From NCBI GenBank assembly GCA_018242585.1, contig JAFEBQ010000026.1, positions 119,618 to 183,617 of the forward strand: a DNA stretch of 64,000 nt, read 5' to 3'. The stretch is from Planctomycetota bacterium (GTDB lineage: Bacteria > Planctomycetota > Planctomycetia > Pirellulales > PNKZ01). Within the stretch, counting starts at the first letter, position 1. The number at the start of each line of letters is the position of its first letter. The notes below the pieces were generated by a model. It was not told the origin of the DNA. It worked only from the letters and a program-made list of their open reading frames with translations, and ran no database searches. A program made the translations under genes and the position numbers. Below, one piece after another: positions 45,249-54,862 of this stretch.

Positions 45249-45902
45249 CTATTCGCCGGACGATTCGCTGGGACGGATTTCGAGCAGTACGCTCTCGCTC
45301 TCGGCTCCCGGCACGGGCCAGGACGCGACTTTGCGCAGCTCCAGCCGGCGCAGCGATCCCATGTGCCGCGCCTCGGATCGCTCTTCGACCCAGGCCGGCC
45401 CTTTGATCAGCAGCAGCCGGCCGAACGAGCCCCAGCGCGGCTCGAACCAGCGCAGCAGCTTGTGCATGGGTGCCACGGCCCGAGCGACCAAGGTGTCGAA
45501 GTAATCTTCGCTGAGCAGGTCTTCGGCCCGGCCGGCATGCACGTGGATCGACAGCTTCATGCCGGCCACAATGTCGGCCACGGCTCGGGCTTTCTTGCCG
45601 ACCGACTCGGACAGCGCCACGTGCAAGTCGGGGCGCACAATCGCCAGCACCACGCCGGGCACTCCGCCGCCGGTGCCGACGTCGAGCACGCGCTCGTCGG
45701 CCGCCAGCGCCTTGGACAGTTCGAGCGTGTCGACCACGTCGCGGGCCACGAACTTTTCATAGTCGGTGTGCCGCGTCAGGTTCAGCTTCTCGTTCCAGTC
45801 CCACAGCCGCGCACAGTAATCGGCCAGTTGCGCAATCTGGTCCTCGGGGAGCGCGATGTTGTGGGCGGCGAGAGCGGCGGGGAGGGAAGGGGAGTCAGTC
45901 AT
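45249..45902 (-). CDS. rsmG: 16S rRNA (guanine527-N7)-methyltransferase
   Basis: 217 residues. RsmG/GidB methylates G527 of 16S rRNA using SAM. YCARLWDWNEKLNLTRHTDYEKFVARDVVDTLEL is the N-terminal signature (seen in parts WNEKLNLTRHT and ARDVVDTLEL), and VLDVGTGGGVPGVVLAIVRPDL is the SAM-binding motif I. DTLVARAVAPMHKLLRW supplies the later conserved block. Loss of RsmG is known to give low-level streptomycin resistance in other bacteria. Monocistronic. Confidence 0.95.
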   Translation of the reverse strand: MTDSPSLPAALAAHNIALPEDQIAQLADYCARLWDWNEKLNLTRHTDYEKFVARDVVDTLELSKALAADERVLDVGTGGGVPGVVLAIVRPDLHVALSESVGKKARAVADIVAGMKLSIHVHAGRAEDLLSEDYFDTLVARAVAPMHKLLRWFEPRWGSFGRLLLIKGPAWVEERSEARHMGSLRRLELRKVASWPVPGAESESVLLEIRPSESSGE

Positions 45903-45907
45903 GGCAG

Positions 45908-46030
45908 AAGTGATGAATGATGAGTGCAGAGTGATGAATAGTGTCGCGGGATGAAATCAGGAGGGTAGCGGATCGTTGCCAGCCAATTGGGTCTTTCATT
46001 CCGCACTCATCAATCATCATTCATCACTTT
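45908..46030. repeat. tgatgaatgatga inverted repeat overlapping the nitrilase stop
   Basis: Arms 45908-45938 and 45996-46030 pair through tgatgaatgatgagtg-like words. The right arm contains the first bases of the nitrilase-family stop codon (TAA at 46029-46031), and the left arm is 6 bases from the rsmG start. Confidence 0.75.
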
Positions 46031-46907
46031 AAAAACAGTTCCGGTCCTTGCTCCGTGGGTCGTCGACCAGCGTGCCGCTGTGTAGCGTACCTTCGAGGGC
46101 CGTGTTGCGCCAGGGGGCCGAGGCGTCCCAAATCTCGCTTTCCGTGTTCAATTCGCTGATCAGGACTCCGGTTTTGTGTACCGGCAGCTTACCCGTCACG
46201 CGCCCATCGGGCTGGACGAAAAAGCTCCCCCACAGCGAATACCGCGTGGTGCTGTTCACGGCGCTGACCCAGAAATGGTTCGTGGCCGCGTGGGTCATCA
46301 TCACGGCCGGCACTAGCTCGCGCCAGATGTTCTTGCGGCGATAGGTCTGATAGTCGCGGCGGGCGTTGTGGAACGACTGGAACAGCAACTGCACGCCGCG
46401 CCGCTTCAGATCGCGATACAGTTCGGGAAAGCGATAGTCGTAGCAAATGCCCACGCCGCAGGTCACGCCGTCCAGCTCGAACACACAGGCCCGATCGCCG
46501 GGCGTGTATTGCTGGTGGTCGAGCGTCGGGTCACCGCCCGCCGTGCCGGTACAGAATCGCTTGTCGTAGCGGTCGACGACTTGCCCCTGGTCGTTGATCA
46601 CATAGACCGAGTTGTGGGGCAGGTGCTCACCGCTGAGCCGATGCGTCGAGCCCAGCAGCACCCAGGTCCGCGTGTTGTGGGCTGCTTCACAGATGGCCGC
46701 CGTGGCGTCGTGCAACAACGCCCAGTCCAGCGCGCGTGTGTCGGGCACCTCGAAGCCGCCGTAGCCGGACAGGGCCGTTTCACAGAAGTGTACTACCCGC
46801 GCGCCGCCGTCGGCGGCATCGCGAATGAGTTGCAGAATCTGATCGCGATTCTGCGCAATGTCAGCTTCGACGGAGAATTGAGCGCTAGCGATGCGAAGCG
46901 TGGGCAT
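46029..46907 (-). CDS. Carbon-nitrogen hydrolase family enzyme (nitrilase superfamily)
   Basis: 292 residues with the Glu-Lys-Cys triad in the normal order: Glu in VVHFCETALSGYGG (about 45), Lys in VDRYDKRFCTG (about 115), and Cys in VTCGVGICYDYRFPELYRDL (about 155). These enzymes hydrolyse amides or nitriles, with broad substrate variety; sequence alone does not tell which. The HNARRDYQTYRRKNI segment after the Cys may shape the substrate pocket. Followed by rsmG on the same strand, separated by a repeat. Confidence 0.88.
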   Translation of the reverse strand: MPTLRIASAQFSVEADIAQNRDQILQLIRDAADGGARVVHFCETALSGYGGFEVPDTRALDWALLHDATAAICEAAHNTRTWVLLGSTHRLSGEHLPHNSVYVINDQGQVVDRYDKRFCTGTAGGDPTLDHQQYTPGDRACVFELDGVTCGVGICYDYRFPELYRDLKRRGVQLLFQSFHNARRDYQTYRRKNIWRELVPAVMMTHAATNHFWVSAVNSTTRYSLWGSFFVQPDGRVTGKLPVHKTGVLISELNTESEIWDASAPWRNTALEGTLHSGTLVDDPRSKDRNCF

Positions 46908-46936
46908 GGATTGAGACTGCCGAGCCGAGGCCTATC

Positions 46937-47040
46937 TTGTCAGTGGTCAGTTGTCCGTTGCACTCCGCCTGGCGATCACCGCCGATATTCAATCGGTGTC
47001 CGCGTCCTTTGCAACGGACCACGGACAACTGACAACGGAC
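46937..47040. repeat. ttgtcagttgtccg inverted repeat, copy 2
   Basis: Arms 46937-46960 and 47012-47040 use the same ttgtcag/ttgtccg words as 43814-43926. It ends 9 bases from the ilvD stop codon, so it sits at the 3' end of ilvD. Confidence 0.8.
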
Positions 47041-47049
47041 GCTCCGCTC

Positions 47050-48732
47050 CTATTCATCCGTCACACAGCCCAGGCTGGCGCTCTTTACGCGCTGGATGTA
47101 CTTGTACAACACGCCGCGCGAGGCTTTGTACGGCGGTGCTTTCCAGGCCTTGCGCCGCGCGGCCAGTTCGGCGTCGCTGATGTCGAACGCGATGCTGTTG
47201 CTCTCGGCGTCGATGGTCACCTGGTCGCCGTTCTTCACCAGCGCCACCGGGCCACCTTCCTGGGCCTCGGGGGTGATGTGCCCGACGATAAAGCCGTGCG
47301 AGCCGCCGGAAAACCGCCCGTCGGTCAGCAAGGCCACGTCGCTGCCCAGCCCGGCCCCCATGATCGCTGACGTCGGTGTCAGCATCTCGGGCATGCCAGG
47401 GCCACCCTTGGGGCCTTCGTAGCGGATGATCACTACGTCGCCCTTGTTGATTTCCTTACGCTCCAAGGCGTGGAGCATGTCTTCTTCGGCGTCGTAGACC
47501 TTGGCCGGCCCGCTGAACTTGGAGCCTTCTTTGCCGGTGATCTTGGCCACGGCCCCTTCGGGGGCCAGGTTGCCGCGGAGGATCTGGATGTGACCGGTCG
47601 GCTTGATCGGGTTCTCGAGCGGCCGCACGATCGTCTGGCCCTGCTTCAGGCCCGGCAGGCTGCCAAGGTTTTCGCCCAGCGTCTTGCCGGTGCACGTCAA
47701 GCAGTCGCCGTTGAGTAGACCCTTTTCGAGCAGGTACTTCATCACCGCGGGCGTGCCGCCGATCGAATGCAGGTCTTCCTGCACCCAGCGGCCGCTCGGC
47801 TTCAAATCGGCCAGGTAAGGAATCCGCTTGCTGACCGTGGCAAAGTCGTCGATGGCGAGCGGCACTTCGACGGCGCGGGCCATGGCGATCAGGTGCAACA
47901 CCGCGTTGGTCGAACCTCCCAAGGCCATCACCACGACCATGGCGTTCTCGAACGCGGCTCGGGTCATGATGTCGCGCGGCTTGATGTCGCGCTCGAGCAG
48001 GGTGCGAATCGCTCGGCCGGCCCGCAGGCATTCGTCGAGCTTGCCCGGGTCTTCGGCCGGGATCGAGGCGCTGTACGGCAGCGCCATGCCCATCGCCTCG
48101 ATGGCCGAGGCCATGGTGTTGGCCGTGTACATCCCGCCACACGCGCCCGCGCCCGGGCAGGCATGGCGAACCACGTCGGCGCGACGCGTTTCGTCGATCC
48201 GGCCGGCGATGTATTCGCCGTAACATTGGAAGGCCGAGACGATGTCGAGCGCTTCGCCCGTGGCGCCGTGCCCGGCGCGGATCGTCCCGCCATAGACCAT
48301 CAGCGACGGCCGATTGACGCGCCCCATGGCGATCAGACAGCCGGGCATGTTCTTGTCGCAGCCCGGGATCGAAATGTTGCCGTCGTACCACTGGGCGTGC
48401 ATGACGGTTTCGATCGAGTCGGCGATGATGTCGCGCGAGGGGAGCGAGTAGCTCATCCCGTCGGTTCCCATCGAGATGCCGTCGCTGACGCCGATGGTGT
48501 TGAACCGCATGCCGACCATGCCGGCCTCGACCACGCCGGCTTTGACCTGCTCGGAGAGCTTGTTGAGGTGCATGTTGCACGGGTTGCCCTCGTACCAGAC
48601 GCTGGCAATGCCGACTTGCGGCTTTTGCATGTCGGCTTCGCTGAGGCCGGTGGCGTAAAGCATGGCCTGCGACGCCCCTTGCGACTTGGGGCTGGTGATT
48701 TGCGAGCTGTACTTGTTCAAGGGCTGCGACAT
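47050..48732 (-). CDS. ilvD: Dihydroxy-acid dehydratase
   Basis: 560 residues. It dehydrates 2,3-dihydroxy acids to 2-keto acids in valine, leucine and isoleucine synthesis. Iron-sulfur cluster ligands are visible in [28 protein letters not shown] and [31 protein letters not shown] is the family C-terminal motif. ATG 48732 gives the normal start ([13 protein letters not shown]); the frame is open to 48843. The other ilv genes are not in the window. Confidence 0.96.
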   Translation of the reverse strand: MSQPLNKYSSQITSPKSQGASQAMLYATGLSEADMQKPQVGIASVWYEGNPCNMHLNKLSEQVKAGVVEAGMVGMRFNTIGVSDGISMGTDGMSYSLPSRDIIADSIETVMHAQWYDGNISIPGCDKNMPGCLIAMGRVNRPSLMVYGGTIRAGHGATGEALDIVSAFQCYGEYIAGRIDETRRADVVRHACPGAGACGGMYTANTMASAIEAMGMALPYSASIPAEDPGKLDECLRAGRAIRTLLERDIKPRDIMTRAAFENAMVVVMALGGSTNAVLHLIAMARAVEVPLAIDDFATVSKRIPYLADLKPSGRWVQEDLHSIGGTPAVMKYLLEKGLLNGDCLTCTGKTLGENLGSLPGLKQGQTIVRPLENPIKPTGHIQILRGNLAPEGAVAKITGKEGSKFSGPAKVYDAEEDMLHALERKEINKGDVVIIRYEGPKGGPGMPEMLTPTSAIMGAGLGSDVALLTDGRFSGGSHGFIVGHITPEAQEGGPVALVKNGDQVTIDAESNSIAFDISDAELAARRKAWKAPPYKASRGVLYKYIQRVKSASLGCVTDE

Positions 48733-48806
48733 GCGGGAAGTCCTGGTCGAAAGAACGTCGTGCGGTGGTTGTGTTTGAGGCGTTATGTGTTTTGCAATGT
48801 TCATTA

Positions 48807-48873
48807 GCCCCCGGTGAGTCACCGGGGGCCGGTGCTGGTACACGCTACTGGCCCCCGGTCAATGACCGGGGGC
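48807..48873. repeat. Two GC-rich hairpins, gcccccggt / accgggggc
   Basis: Stems 48807-48829 (loop gagtc) and 48851-48873 (loop caatg) stand in tandem between divergent ilvD and nfo. Same stem as at 31529, with one T-A/C-G pair exchange. They could cap divergent transcripts. Confidence 0.7.
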
Positions 48874-49086
48874 ATTGCGTGCTGCCGAAGCACCGATCAA
48901 ACGACATCGGCACGCCAAATTGAAACGACCATGCTACCCCGCAGGGTGCGTAAAATCAAAACCCCTGTGACGGCGGCGGATGACAAACCAAATCGGCGAG
49001 TTGACCCACCCGGCAGTGCGTTTCTAAGCTGTGAAGACATCGCTTCGCAGCTCAAGGTTCATTGTTGTATTCGGAGCCGGTTTCGC

Positions 49087-49944
49087 ATGCCCCCACTAGG
49101 CGCTCACATGTCGATTGCTGGCGGCCTGGATAACGCCGTCATTGCGGCGCACAAGGCGGGCTGCGAGTGCGTTCAGTTGTTCTCCAAGAACAACAACCAG
49201 TGGCGAGCGCGGCCGATCGAGCCGGTCGACGCGGCCGAGTTCATTGGCGCGCTGGCCAAGCTGCGGATTACCCATCCGATCATCCACGACTCGTACCTGA
49301 TCAATCTGGCCGCGCCGGACAATGCCCTGTGGCAGAAATCGATCGACGCCTTTGCCGACGAGCTGCGGCGGGCCGAGCAATTGGGAGTGCCGTACGTCGT
49401 CACCCACCCGGGCGCGTTCACCACCAGCAGCGAGGAAGCCGGGCTAGATCGGATCGTAAAAGCCCTCGACGAGGTCCACGACCAGTTGCCTGAGATTCGC
49501 TCGCAATGCCTGCTCGAAAACACGGCCGGGCAGGGCTCGTCGCTCGGCTGGCGGTTCGAGCACCTGGCCTACATCATCGAGCACGTCAAGCAGCCCGAGC
49601 GCTTGGGCGTCTGCATCGACACGTGCCACACGTTCGCGGCCGGCTACCCGCTGGAGACGCCGGAAGAATATGCGGCGACGATGAAGCAGTTGGACAAGAC
49701 GGTCGGCCTGAAACGGGTGAAGGCGTTCCACGTGAACGACAGCTTGAAGCCGTTCGGCTCGCGCGTGGACCGGCACGCCCACATCGGCCACGGCAAGCTG
49801 GGGCTCGAACCGTTCCGGCATTTGGTCAACGACCCTCGCTTCGCCCGGGTGCCGATGTACCTGGAAACGGCCAAGGAAAAGACCGACCGGGGCGAGGATT
49901 GGGACGTGGTGAACCTGAAAACCCTCCGGTCGCTCGTCGCTTGA
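49087..49944 (+). CDS. nfo: Endonuclease IV (AP endonuclease)
   Basis: 285 residues, a zinc-dependent TIM-barrel enzyme that cleaves abasic sites in base-excision repair. GAHMSIAGGLDNAV (about 5-18), IHDSYLINLA, YVVTHPGAF, LENTAGQGSSLG, LGVCIDTCHTFAAGY and VNDSLKPFGSRVDRHAHIGHGKLG carry the His/Asp/Glu metal ligands. ATG 49087 is the natural start: the frame is open to 48814 but that includes the GC hairpins. Confidence 0.96.
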   Translation: MPPLGAHMSIAGGLDNAVIAAHKAGCECVQLFSKNNNQWRARPIEPVDAAEFIGALAKLRITHPIIHDSYLINLAAPDNALWQKSIDAFADELRRAEQLGVPYVVTHPGAFTTSSEEAGLDRIVKALDEVHDQLPEIRSQCLLENTAGQGSSLGWRFEHLAYIIEHVKQPERLGVCIDTCHTFAAGYPLETPEEYAATMKQLDKTVGLKRVKAFHVNDSLKPFGSRVDRHAHIGHGKLGLEPFRHLVNDPRFARVPMYLETAKEKTDRGEDWDVVNLKTLRSLVA

Positions 49945-50003
49945 CGGAGGAAAAGACCAGCCACGACGGCACTACGGCACTACGAAGGAAGAAGACGGGG
50001 AGT

Positions 50004-50174
50004 GGAACCGCAAAGACGCACAGGGCGCAAAGCAGGCAAAAGGTAATTTGAAACGCGGAGGGCGCGGGGGGCCGCAGAGTAGGGATGGTCGCCCTTTATT
50101 CTCCGCGATCCCCTGCGTTCTCTGCGATTAATCTCCCCGCATTTCCTTGGCGACCTTTGCGTCTTTGCGGTTCC
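50004..50174. repeat. Nested inverted repeats, cgcaaagacgca type, downstream of nfo
   Basis: A perfect 17-bp pair, 50004-50020 with 50158-50174, encloses a second imperfect pair of cgcagag/cgcggag words. Left of it, at about 49955-49985, is a decayed left arm of the cgaccacgacgg family with no partner. The gap from nfo to the acetyltransferase gene is 466 bases with no gene. Confidence 0.7.
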
Positions 50175-50410
50175 ATCCCTTTCTCATAAGACGCATCCCC
50201 GGCAAGGTTCGCCGGTCGGGCAATTTGACCGGTGGGAAACTTTGCTGGCTGGGCTGGATTTCACCCCCGAAATCCCGCCCTAACGGAAAAAACTGGGCAA
50301 CGCCAATTCGGCCAGTACAATAGAGAGGTTGGCCGCGGTTTGGGGATCGCGGCCGCATCAGGCGTGCCGCCAGGGCTACGCGACAGAGCCACCGGACAGA
50401 GCTACCGGAA

Positions 50411-50974
50411 ATGGGCCTCACTTACTTCAAACGCTTTCGGATGGAGATCGACCTCGGCCGGCCGGTGCCGTCGCCGATGTTGCCCGAGGGCTATTGGTTC
50501 GTCGGCTGGGATGCGAATCTGCTGACCGCGCACGCCGACGCCAAGTTCAACAGCTTCCGCGCCGAGATCGACTCGAACGTCTTTCCGTGCCTGGGCGATT
50601 ACGACGGCTGCTTGCGGCTGATGCACGAGATCGCGCATAAAGACGGCTTTCTGCCCGGCGCGACGTGGCTGATCGTCAACCGCAACGAGTCGGGCGAATT
50701 GGTCAACTGCGGCACCATTCAAGGCATCCGCGATCGAACCGGCATGGGGGCCGTGCAGAACCTGGGCGTCACGCCCGAGCATCGCGGTCGCGGCGTGGGG
50801 AGCATGTTGCTGTTGAAAGCGATCGAAGGCTTCCGCGCGGCCGGTCTGCGCCGCGCGTTCCTGGAAGTCACCGCCCAGAACGAAGGGGCGGTGCGCCTCT
50901 ACCGCCGCATCGGCTTCTACAAAGCGCGCACCGTCTACAAAGCCGTCGAGCTGATGTCGTACGCGGTTCGGTGA
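50411..50974 (+). CDS. GNAT family N-acetyltransferase
   Basis: 187 residues. The acetyl-CoA pocket is in AVQNLGVTPEHRGRGVGSMLLLKAIEGF (motif A R-G-x-G-V-G pattern, seen as HRGRGVGSMLL) and motif B follows (AFLEVTAQNEGAVRLYRRIGFYKART). It transfers acetyl groups to an unidentified amine or protein N-terminus. The RimI-like EVTAQNEGAVRLYRRIGF is closest to ribosomal-protein acetyltransferases, but the N-terminal half (YFKRFRMEIDLG) is different. Monocistronic. Confidence 0.88.
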   Translation: MGLTYFKRFRMEIDLGRPVPSPMLPEGYWFVGWDANLLTAHADAKFNSFRAEIDSNVFPCLGDYDGCLRLMHEIAHKDGFLPGATWLIVNRNESGELVNCGTIQGIRDRTGMGAVQNLGVTPEHRGRGVGSMLLLKAIEGFRAAGLRRAFLEVTAQNEGAVRLYRRIGFYKARTVYKAVELMSYAVR

Positions 50975-51013
50975 GCACGGGTCGTTTGCTGGCATTTCTG
51001 AATAAGACGCATT

Positions 51014-51181
51014 CGACCACGACGGCACGACGACCACGACGTAAATGCGCAAAGGGGCAGGGGAGAGGAAGTACGCTTAGCCGCAGGGCCATAGGATCTC
51101 GTGCCCAAGCCGAACTTTTCGTCATTCGTGCTTCGCCATTCGACCTTTTCCTACGTCGTGTCCGTCGTGCCGTCGTGGTCG
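51014..51181. repeat. cgaccacgacgg inverted repeat, copy 3
   Basis: Arms 51014-51042 and 51153-51181 with a 110-base loop that holds the 18-base word tagccgcagggccatagg (51078-51095), also found at 35309. It begins 40 bases after the acetyltransferase stop. The 323-base gap it fills has no gene. Confidence 0.85.
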
Positions 51182-51297
51182 ATTGCTCCGGGCTTTTAGT
51201 CTCTTCTGTCCTCGCCAGTTGCGTAGTTTCTCGCGTCGGGTTACGCTCAACCGCTTGATTGCCCGCGGCACGGACGGATCGGCGGAGGTAGCCTCTT

Positions 51298-52530
51298 TTG
51301 ACGCAAGCCATCTATTCGCACACGTTTCCCAACGGATTGGTTCTGGTGGCCGAGCCGATGGACTCGGTCGAGTCGGCCGCCTTCACGCTGCGTGTCCCCT
51401 CGGGCTGTGTCTATGAGCCGGCCGAGCGGGGCGGGCTGGCGACCCTGGTCTCGGAACTGGTGATGCGCGGCTGTGGCAATCGCGACAGCCGGGCGCTGGT
51501 GACCGCGCTCGACAATCTGGGCGTCGAACGTGGCGAAGGGGTGGCCGATTCACACACCACGTTCAGCGGCGCGACGCTGGCCCGCAATCTGTTTCCGGCA
51601 CTCGAAATCTACGCCGACATCGTCCGCCGGCCCCATTTTCCGGACGACGAGTTGGAACCCGCCCGGGCGATGGCGCTGCAAGAACTGGCCGCCGTGGCCG
51701 ACGAGCCGAGCCAGAAGGTAATGCTCGAGCTGCGCAAGCGGTACTACGTCGAGCCGTGGGGCCGACCCAGTCAGGGGACCGAAGCCGGCCTGGAAAGCTC
51801 GACGATGGCCGACGTGCGCGCCATGTTCGCGCGCGGCTATCGGCCGAACGGCGCGATCCTGGGCGTGGCCGGTCGGGTCGATTGGCCCCAATTGAAAGCA
51901 CACGTCGAGAAGTTGTTCGGTGACTGGGCGCGGGCAGCGGCCGACGAGCCCGCCGAGGGGACCGGCGCGCCGATCAACACCCACATGAACTTCGAATCGG
52001 GTCAAACCCAGGTCGCGATTGCGTACCCTAGCGTGCCATATCGCGATCCCGACTATTACCAGGCCGCCGGCGCCGTCGGCGTGTTGAGCGGCGGTATGAG
52101 CTCGCGGCTGTTCACCGAAGTGCGCGAGAAGCGCGGCCTGTGCTATAGCGTCTATGCCACGCAAACTTCCTTGCGCAACCATGGCAGCGTAGTGGCCTAT
52201 GCCGGCACGCGGGCCGATCGGGCCCAAGAGACGCTGGACGTCATGCTCGGCGAGCTGCGCCGCTTGGCCAATGGCATTGAGCCGCAAGAACTCGACCGCC
52301 TGAAAGCTCGGATCAAAAGCTCGCTGGTCATGCAAGGCGAGTCGAGCGGCGCCCGGGCGTCGTCGATTTCGCGCGACTGGTACTATCTGGGCAAAGCCCG
52401 GACGTTGGACGAAGTGGGGCTGCTGGTCGACGCCTTGACTTGCGACAGCATCCACAAGTATCTCGAGGCTCATCCGCCCGAAAAGTTTACGGTCGTCACG
52501 CTGGGCCCACGCGCGCTGGAGGTTCATTAA
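51298..52530 (+). CDS. M16 peptidase-like protein, non-catalytic partner
   Basis: 410 residues with the M16/insulinase fold. The first domain keeps the overall pattern (PNGLVLVAEPM, ARAMALQEL), but the zinc motif HxxEH of active members is missing: the expected position reads RGGLATLVSEL. The middle GLCYSVYATQTSLRNHG is intact. Inactive M16B subunits normally pair with an active one, encoded next here. TTG 51298 has GGAGG 9 bases upstream. Its stop overlaps the next start (TAATG). Confidence 0.85.
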   Translation: MTQAIYSHTFPNGLVLVAEPMDSVESAAFTLRVPSGCVYEPAERGGLATLVSELVMRGCGNRDSRALVTALDNLGVERGEGVADSHTTFSGATLARNLFPALEIYADIVRRPHFPDDELEPARAMALQELAAVADEPSQKVMLELRKRYYVEPWGRPSQGTEAGLESSTMADVRAMFARGYRPNGAILGVAGRVDWPQLKAHVEKLFGDWARAAADEPAEGTGAPINTHMNFESGQTQVAIAYPSVPYRDPDYYQAAGAVGVLSGGMSSRLFTEVREKRGLCYSVYATQTSLRNHGSVVAYAGTRADRAQETLDVMLGELRRLANGIEPQELDRLKARIKSSLVMQGESSGARASSISRDWYYLGKARTLDEVGLLVDALTCDSIHKYLEAHPPEKFTVVTLGPRALEVH

Positions 52531-53768
52531 TGGAGTTCTTGAAGCACACGCTCCCCAATGGATTGCAAGTCGTGGCCGAGTGCGACGGCCAAGCGCGCTC
52601 GACCGCGCTGGGCTTTTTCGTTTCGACCGGCGCGCGCGACGAAGTTGACGCCATCTCGGGCGTGAGTCACTTCCTGGAGCACATGGTCTTCAAGGGAACT
52701 CCCACGCGCTCGGCCGAAGACGTGAACCGCGAGTTCGACGCAATGGGGGCGCACTACAACGCGTTTACCAGCGAGGAGAACACGGTCTACTACGCGGCCG
52801 TGCTGCCCGAGTATCAGGACGCCAGCGTGGCGCTGCTGGCCGATATCATGCGCCCTAGTTTGCGCGATGAGGATTTCACGACCGAAAAGCAGGTGATCCT
52901 CGAAGAGATCAAGATGTACGAGGACCAGCCGCCATTTGGCGCGGATGACCGCGTGCGCGAGATGTTCTATGGCGGCCACCCGCTGGGCCGCAGCGTGTTG
53001 GGCACGACGGCCAGCGTGGGTGGCTTGGCCGTCGATCAGATGCGCGATTACTTCCGCCGCCGCTACAGCCCCGGCAACATCGCCCTGGTGGCCAGCGGGC
53101 AAGTCGACTTCGCCGCTCTGGTACGCGCGGCCGAGCGTTACTGCGGCGCTTGGCAACCGGTCGAGGCGCCGCGCGCCGTCGCCCGACCGCAAGGGCACCT
53201 TGGCCAGCAAACGATGCACAAAGCCACGGCCACGCAGGAATACGTCATTCAATTGGCCAGCGGCCCCGCCGCGACCGACGATGCCCGATTCGCCGCCAAG
53301 ATATTGGGCTGCATTTTGGGTGACGACAGTGGCAGCCGGCTGTACTGGGAACTGATCGATCCGGGGCGCGCCGAGTCGGTGTCGCTCGGCCATCACGATT
53401 ATCACGGCGCTGGGCTGTTCATGACCTATATGAGCTGCGCGCCGGAAGCGGTGGCCGAGAACCTACAGACGATCCACGATCTGTATCGACAAGTCGAAAA
53501 CGAGCCGGTCGCGGCGGCTGAGTTGGAACAAGCCAAGAACAAGATCAACTCGCGCGTGGTGTTGTCGAGCGAGCGCCCTCGCGGCCGGCTGTTCAACGTC
53601 GGGGCCAATTGGACCTACCGGCAGGAATACCGGAGCGTGGCTGACGACTTGGCCGTGGTCGACGCGGTGACAATCGAGCAACTGGCCGCCGTCGCGAAAC
53701 AATACCGACTGACGCAGTGTGCAACACTCTGCGTCGGCCCCCTGGAAAACGTCCCAGCGCCGAAGTAA
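52530..53768 (+). CDS. M16 zinc metallopeptidase, catalytic subunit
   Basis: 412 residues. The catalytic inverted zinc motif is HFLEH (residues 47-51), with the downstream Glu in [33 protein letters not shown] and [13 protein letters not shown] belong to the second domain. Such soluble M16B peptidases degrade peptides, sometimes signal peptides. Start ATG 52530 shares one base with the previous stop (TAATG), so the two subunits are coupled. Confidence 0.93.
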   Translation: MEFLKHTLPNGLQVVAECDGQARSTALGFFVSTGARDEVDAISGVSHFLEHMVFKGTPTRSAEDVNREFDAMGAHYNAFTSEENTVYYAAVLPEYQDASVALLADIMRPSLRDEDFTTEKQVILEEIKMYEDQPPFGADDRVREMFYGGHPLGRSVLGTTASVGGLAVDQMRDYFRRRYSPGNIALVASGQVDFAALVRAAERYCGAWQPVEAPRAVARPQGHLGQQTMHKATATQEYVIQLASGPAATDDARFAAKILGCILGDDSGSRLYWELIDPGRAESVSLGHHDYHGAGLFMTYMSCAPEAVAENLQTIHDLYRQVENEPVAAAELEQAKNKINSRVVLSSERPRGRLFNVGANWTYRQEYRSVADDLAVVDAVTIEQLAAVAKQYRLTQCATLCVGPLENVPAPK

Positions 53769-53830
53769 GGCACGCGTGGCGATCATTGCCGCTCATCGCG
53801 CAAACTAAAAAACATTCATTCGAGAGAAAC

Positions 53831-54757
53831 ATGCGGCCATTGAGCAAGATCAGTCCCGAGTGGTGGGACTATACGACCCTGGATCGCGGTTTGCTGGACG
53901 AGGCGGCGCGGTTGACGGCGGACGATTTGCTCGCCCTGTCGCGGCCTGGCTTTCAGGTGAAGTTCTACGACACTCGCGAAGACTTCTACCTGGCCGAGGC
54001 GCTGGAATACATCACCGCTTGGAAGCAAGCGACACCCGAGCGGCCCGCCGGAATCTGTGGTCCCATCGGCCCGACCGAACAGTTGCCGCTGGTGGCGCGA
54101 CTGGTCAACGAGTTGGAACTCGATCTGCGTCACGCCCACTTTTGGGGCATGGACGAATGGCTGGTCGACGGGCGCGAAGCGTCGATCGACTTCCCGCTCA
54201 GCTTTGCCAAAGCCGACATGGACCTGTGCTTCAATCGCATTCGGCCCGAGTTGCGGATGCCGATGAAGAACTTGCACTTTCCGGCCGCTGACCCGACCGA
54301 GTATGTGAAGAGTTATCAACAGGCGCGGTGCGTGGTCATGCAAGGGGGGCAGGGGGAAGTCAAGCACTGGGCGTTCAACGACCCGCCGCGCCGCACCGGC
54401 AAATGGGTCGATCAACCGCCGCCGCCGGCCGAGTATCGCAAGCTGTCGACGCGGATCGTCGATCTGCACCCGATGACGATCATTCAGAACGCTCGCACCT
54501 CGGGGGGCGGCGTGGTGACCAACGTGCCGATGCAAGCGATTTCGGTCGGGCCCGCCGAAACCTGGCTGGCCGAGAAAGTGTCAATCTGGCACTACGGCCA
54601 TCACGACAATCCGTTCGGCATCCGGCTGACGGCGCTGATGATCTCGAAGCGCTTGCCCGACTCGGCGGTGCCGATGTCGCTGTTGGCCGATCACCCGAAC
54701 GTGCAGTTCCATTACTTCCGCCCCGGCATCGGCTCGTGCGACACGGAGATGCATTGA
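53831..54757 (+). CDS. Glucosamine-6-phosphate isomerase/deaminase family protein, NagB-like
   Basis: 308 residues. Matches the NagB/6-phosphogluconolactonase fold: [18 protein letters not shown], the [12 protein letters not shown] segment with the catalytic-type Asp, and [19 protein letters not shown], corresponding to the GGIGxDGHIAFNEP loop of NagB but with EVKHW in place of xDGHI. The His and Asn are kept, so catalysis is possible though the substrate may differ. It is followed by a PIG-L deacetylase, which fits amino-sugar breakdown. Confidence 0.85.
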   Translation: MRPLSKISPEWWDYTTLDRGLLDEAARLTADDLLALSRPGFQVKFYDTREDFYLAEALEYITAWKQATPERPAGICGPIGPTEQLPLVARLVNELELDLRHAHFWGMDEWLVDGREASIDFPLSFAKADMDLCFNRIRPELRMPMKNLHFPAADPTEYVKSYQQARCVVMQGGQGEVKHWAFNDPPRRTGKWVDQPPPPAEYRKLSTRIVDLHPMTIIQNARTSGGGVVTNVPMQAISVGPAETWLAEKVSIWHYGHHDNPFGIRLTALMISKRLPDSAVPMSLLADHPNVQFHYFRPGIGSCDTEMH

Positions 54758-54762
54758 GGGAA

Positions 54763-54847
54763 GTTGCTAGCGGCTAGTTGCTGGTTGCTAGTAAAAAGCA
54801 GCGGCCTTCTGCCTCCTTCTAGCAACTAGGAACCAGCAACTAGCAAC
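54763..54847. repeat. gttgctag inverted repeat after the NagB-like gene
   Basis: Arms 54763-54791 and 54819-54847 of gttgctag/ctagcaac words, imperfect. It starts 5 bases after the stop codon. The left arm shares a 21-base run with the right arm at argG (33823-33852). Confidence 0.75.
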
Positions 54848-54862
54848 CTTTCTCCCCCACCC

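Noticed and set aside
51014..51181. CRISPR array
   Set aside because: The repeated word is an inverted pair with no regular spacer array, and no cas genes are present.
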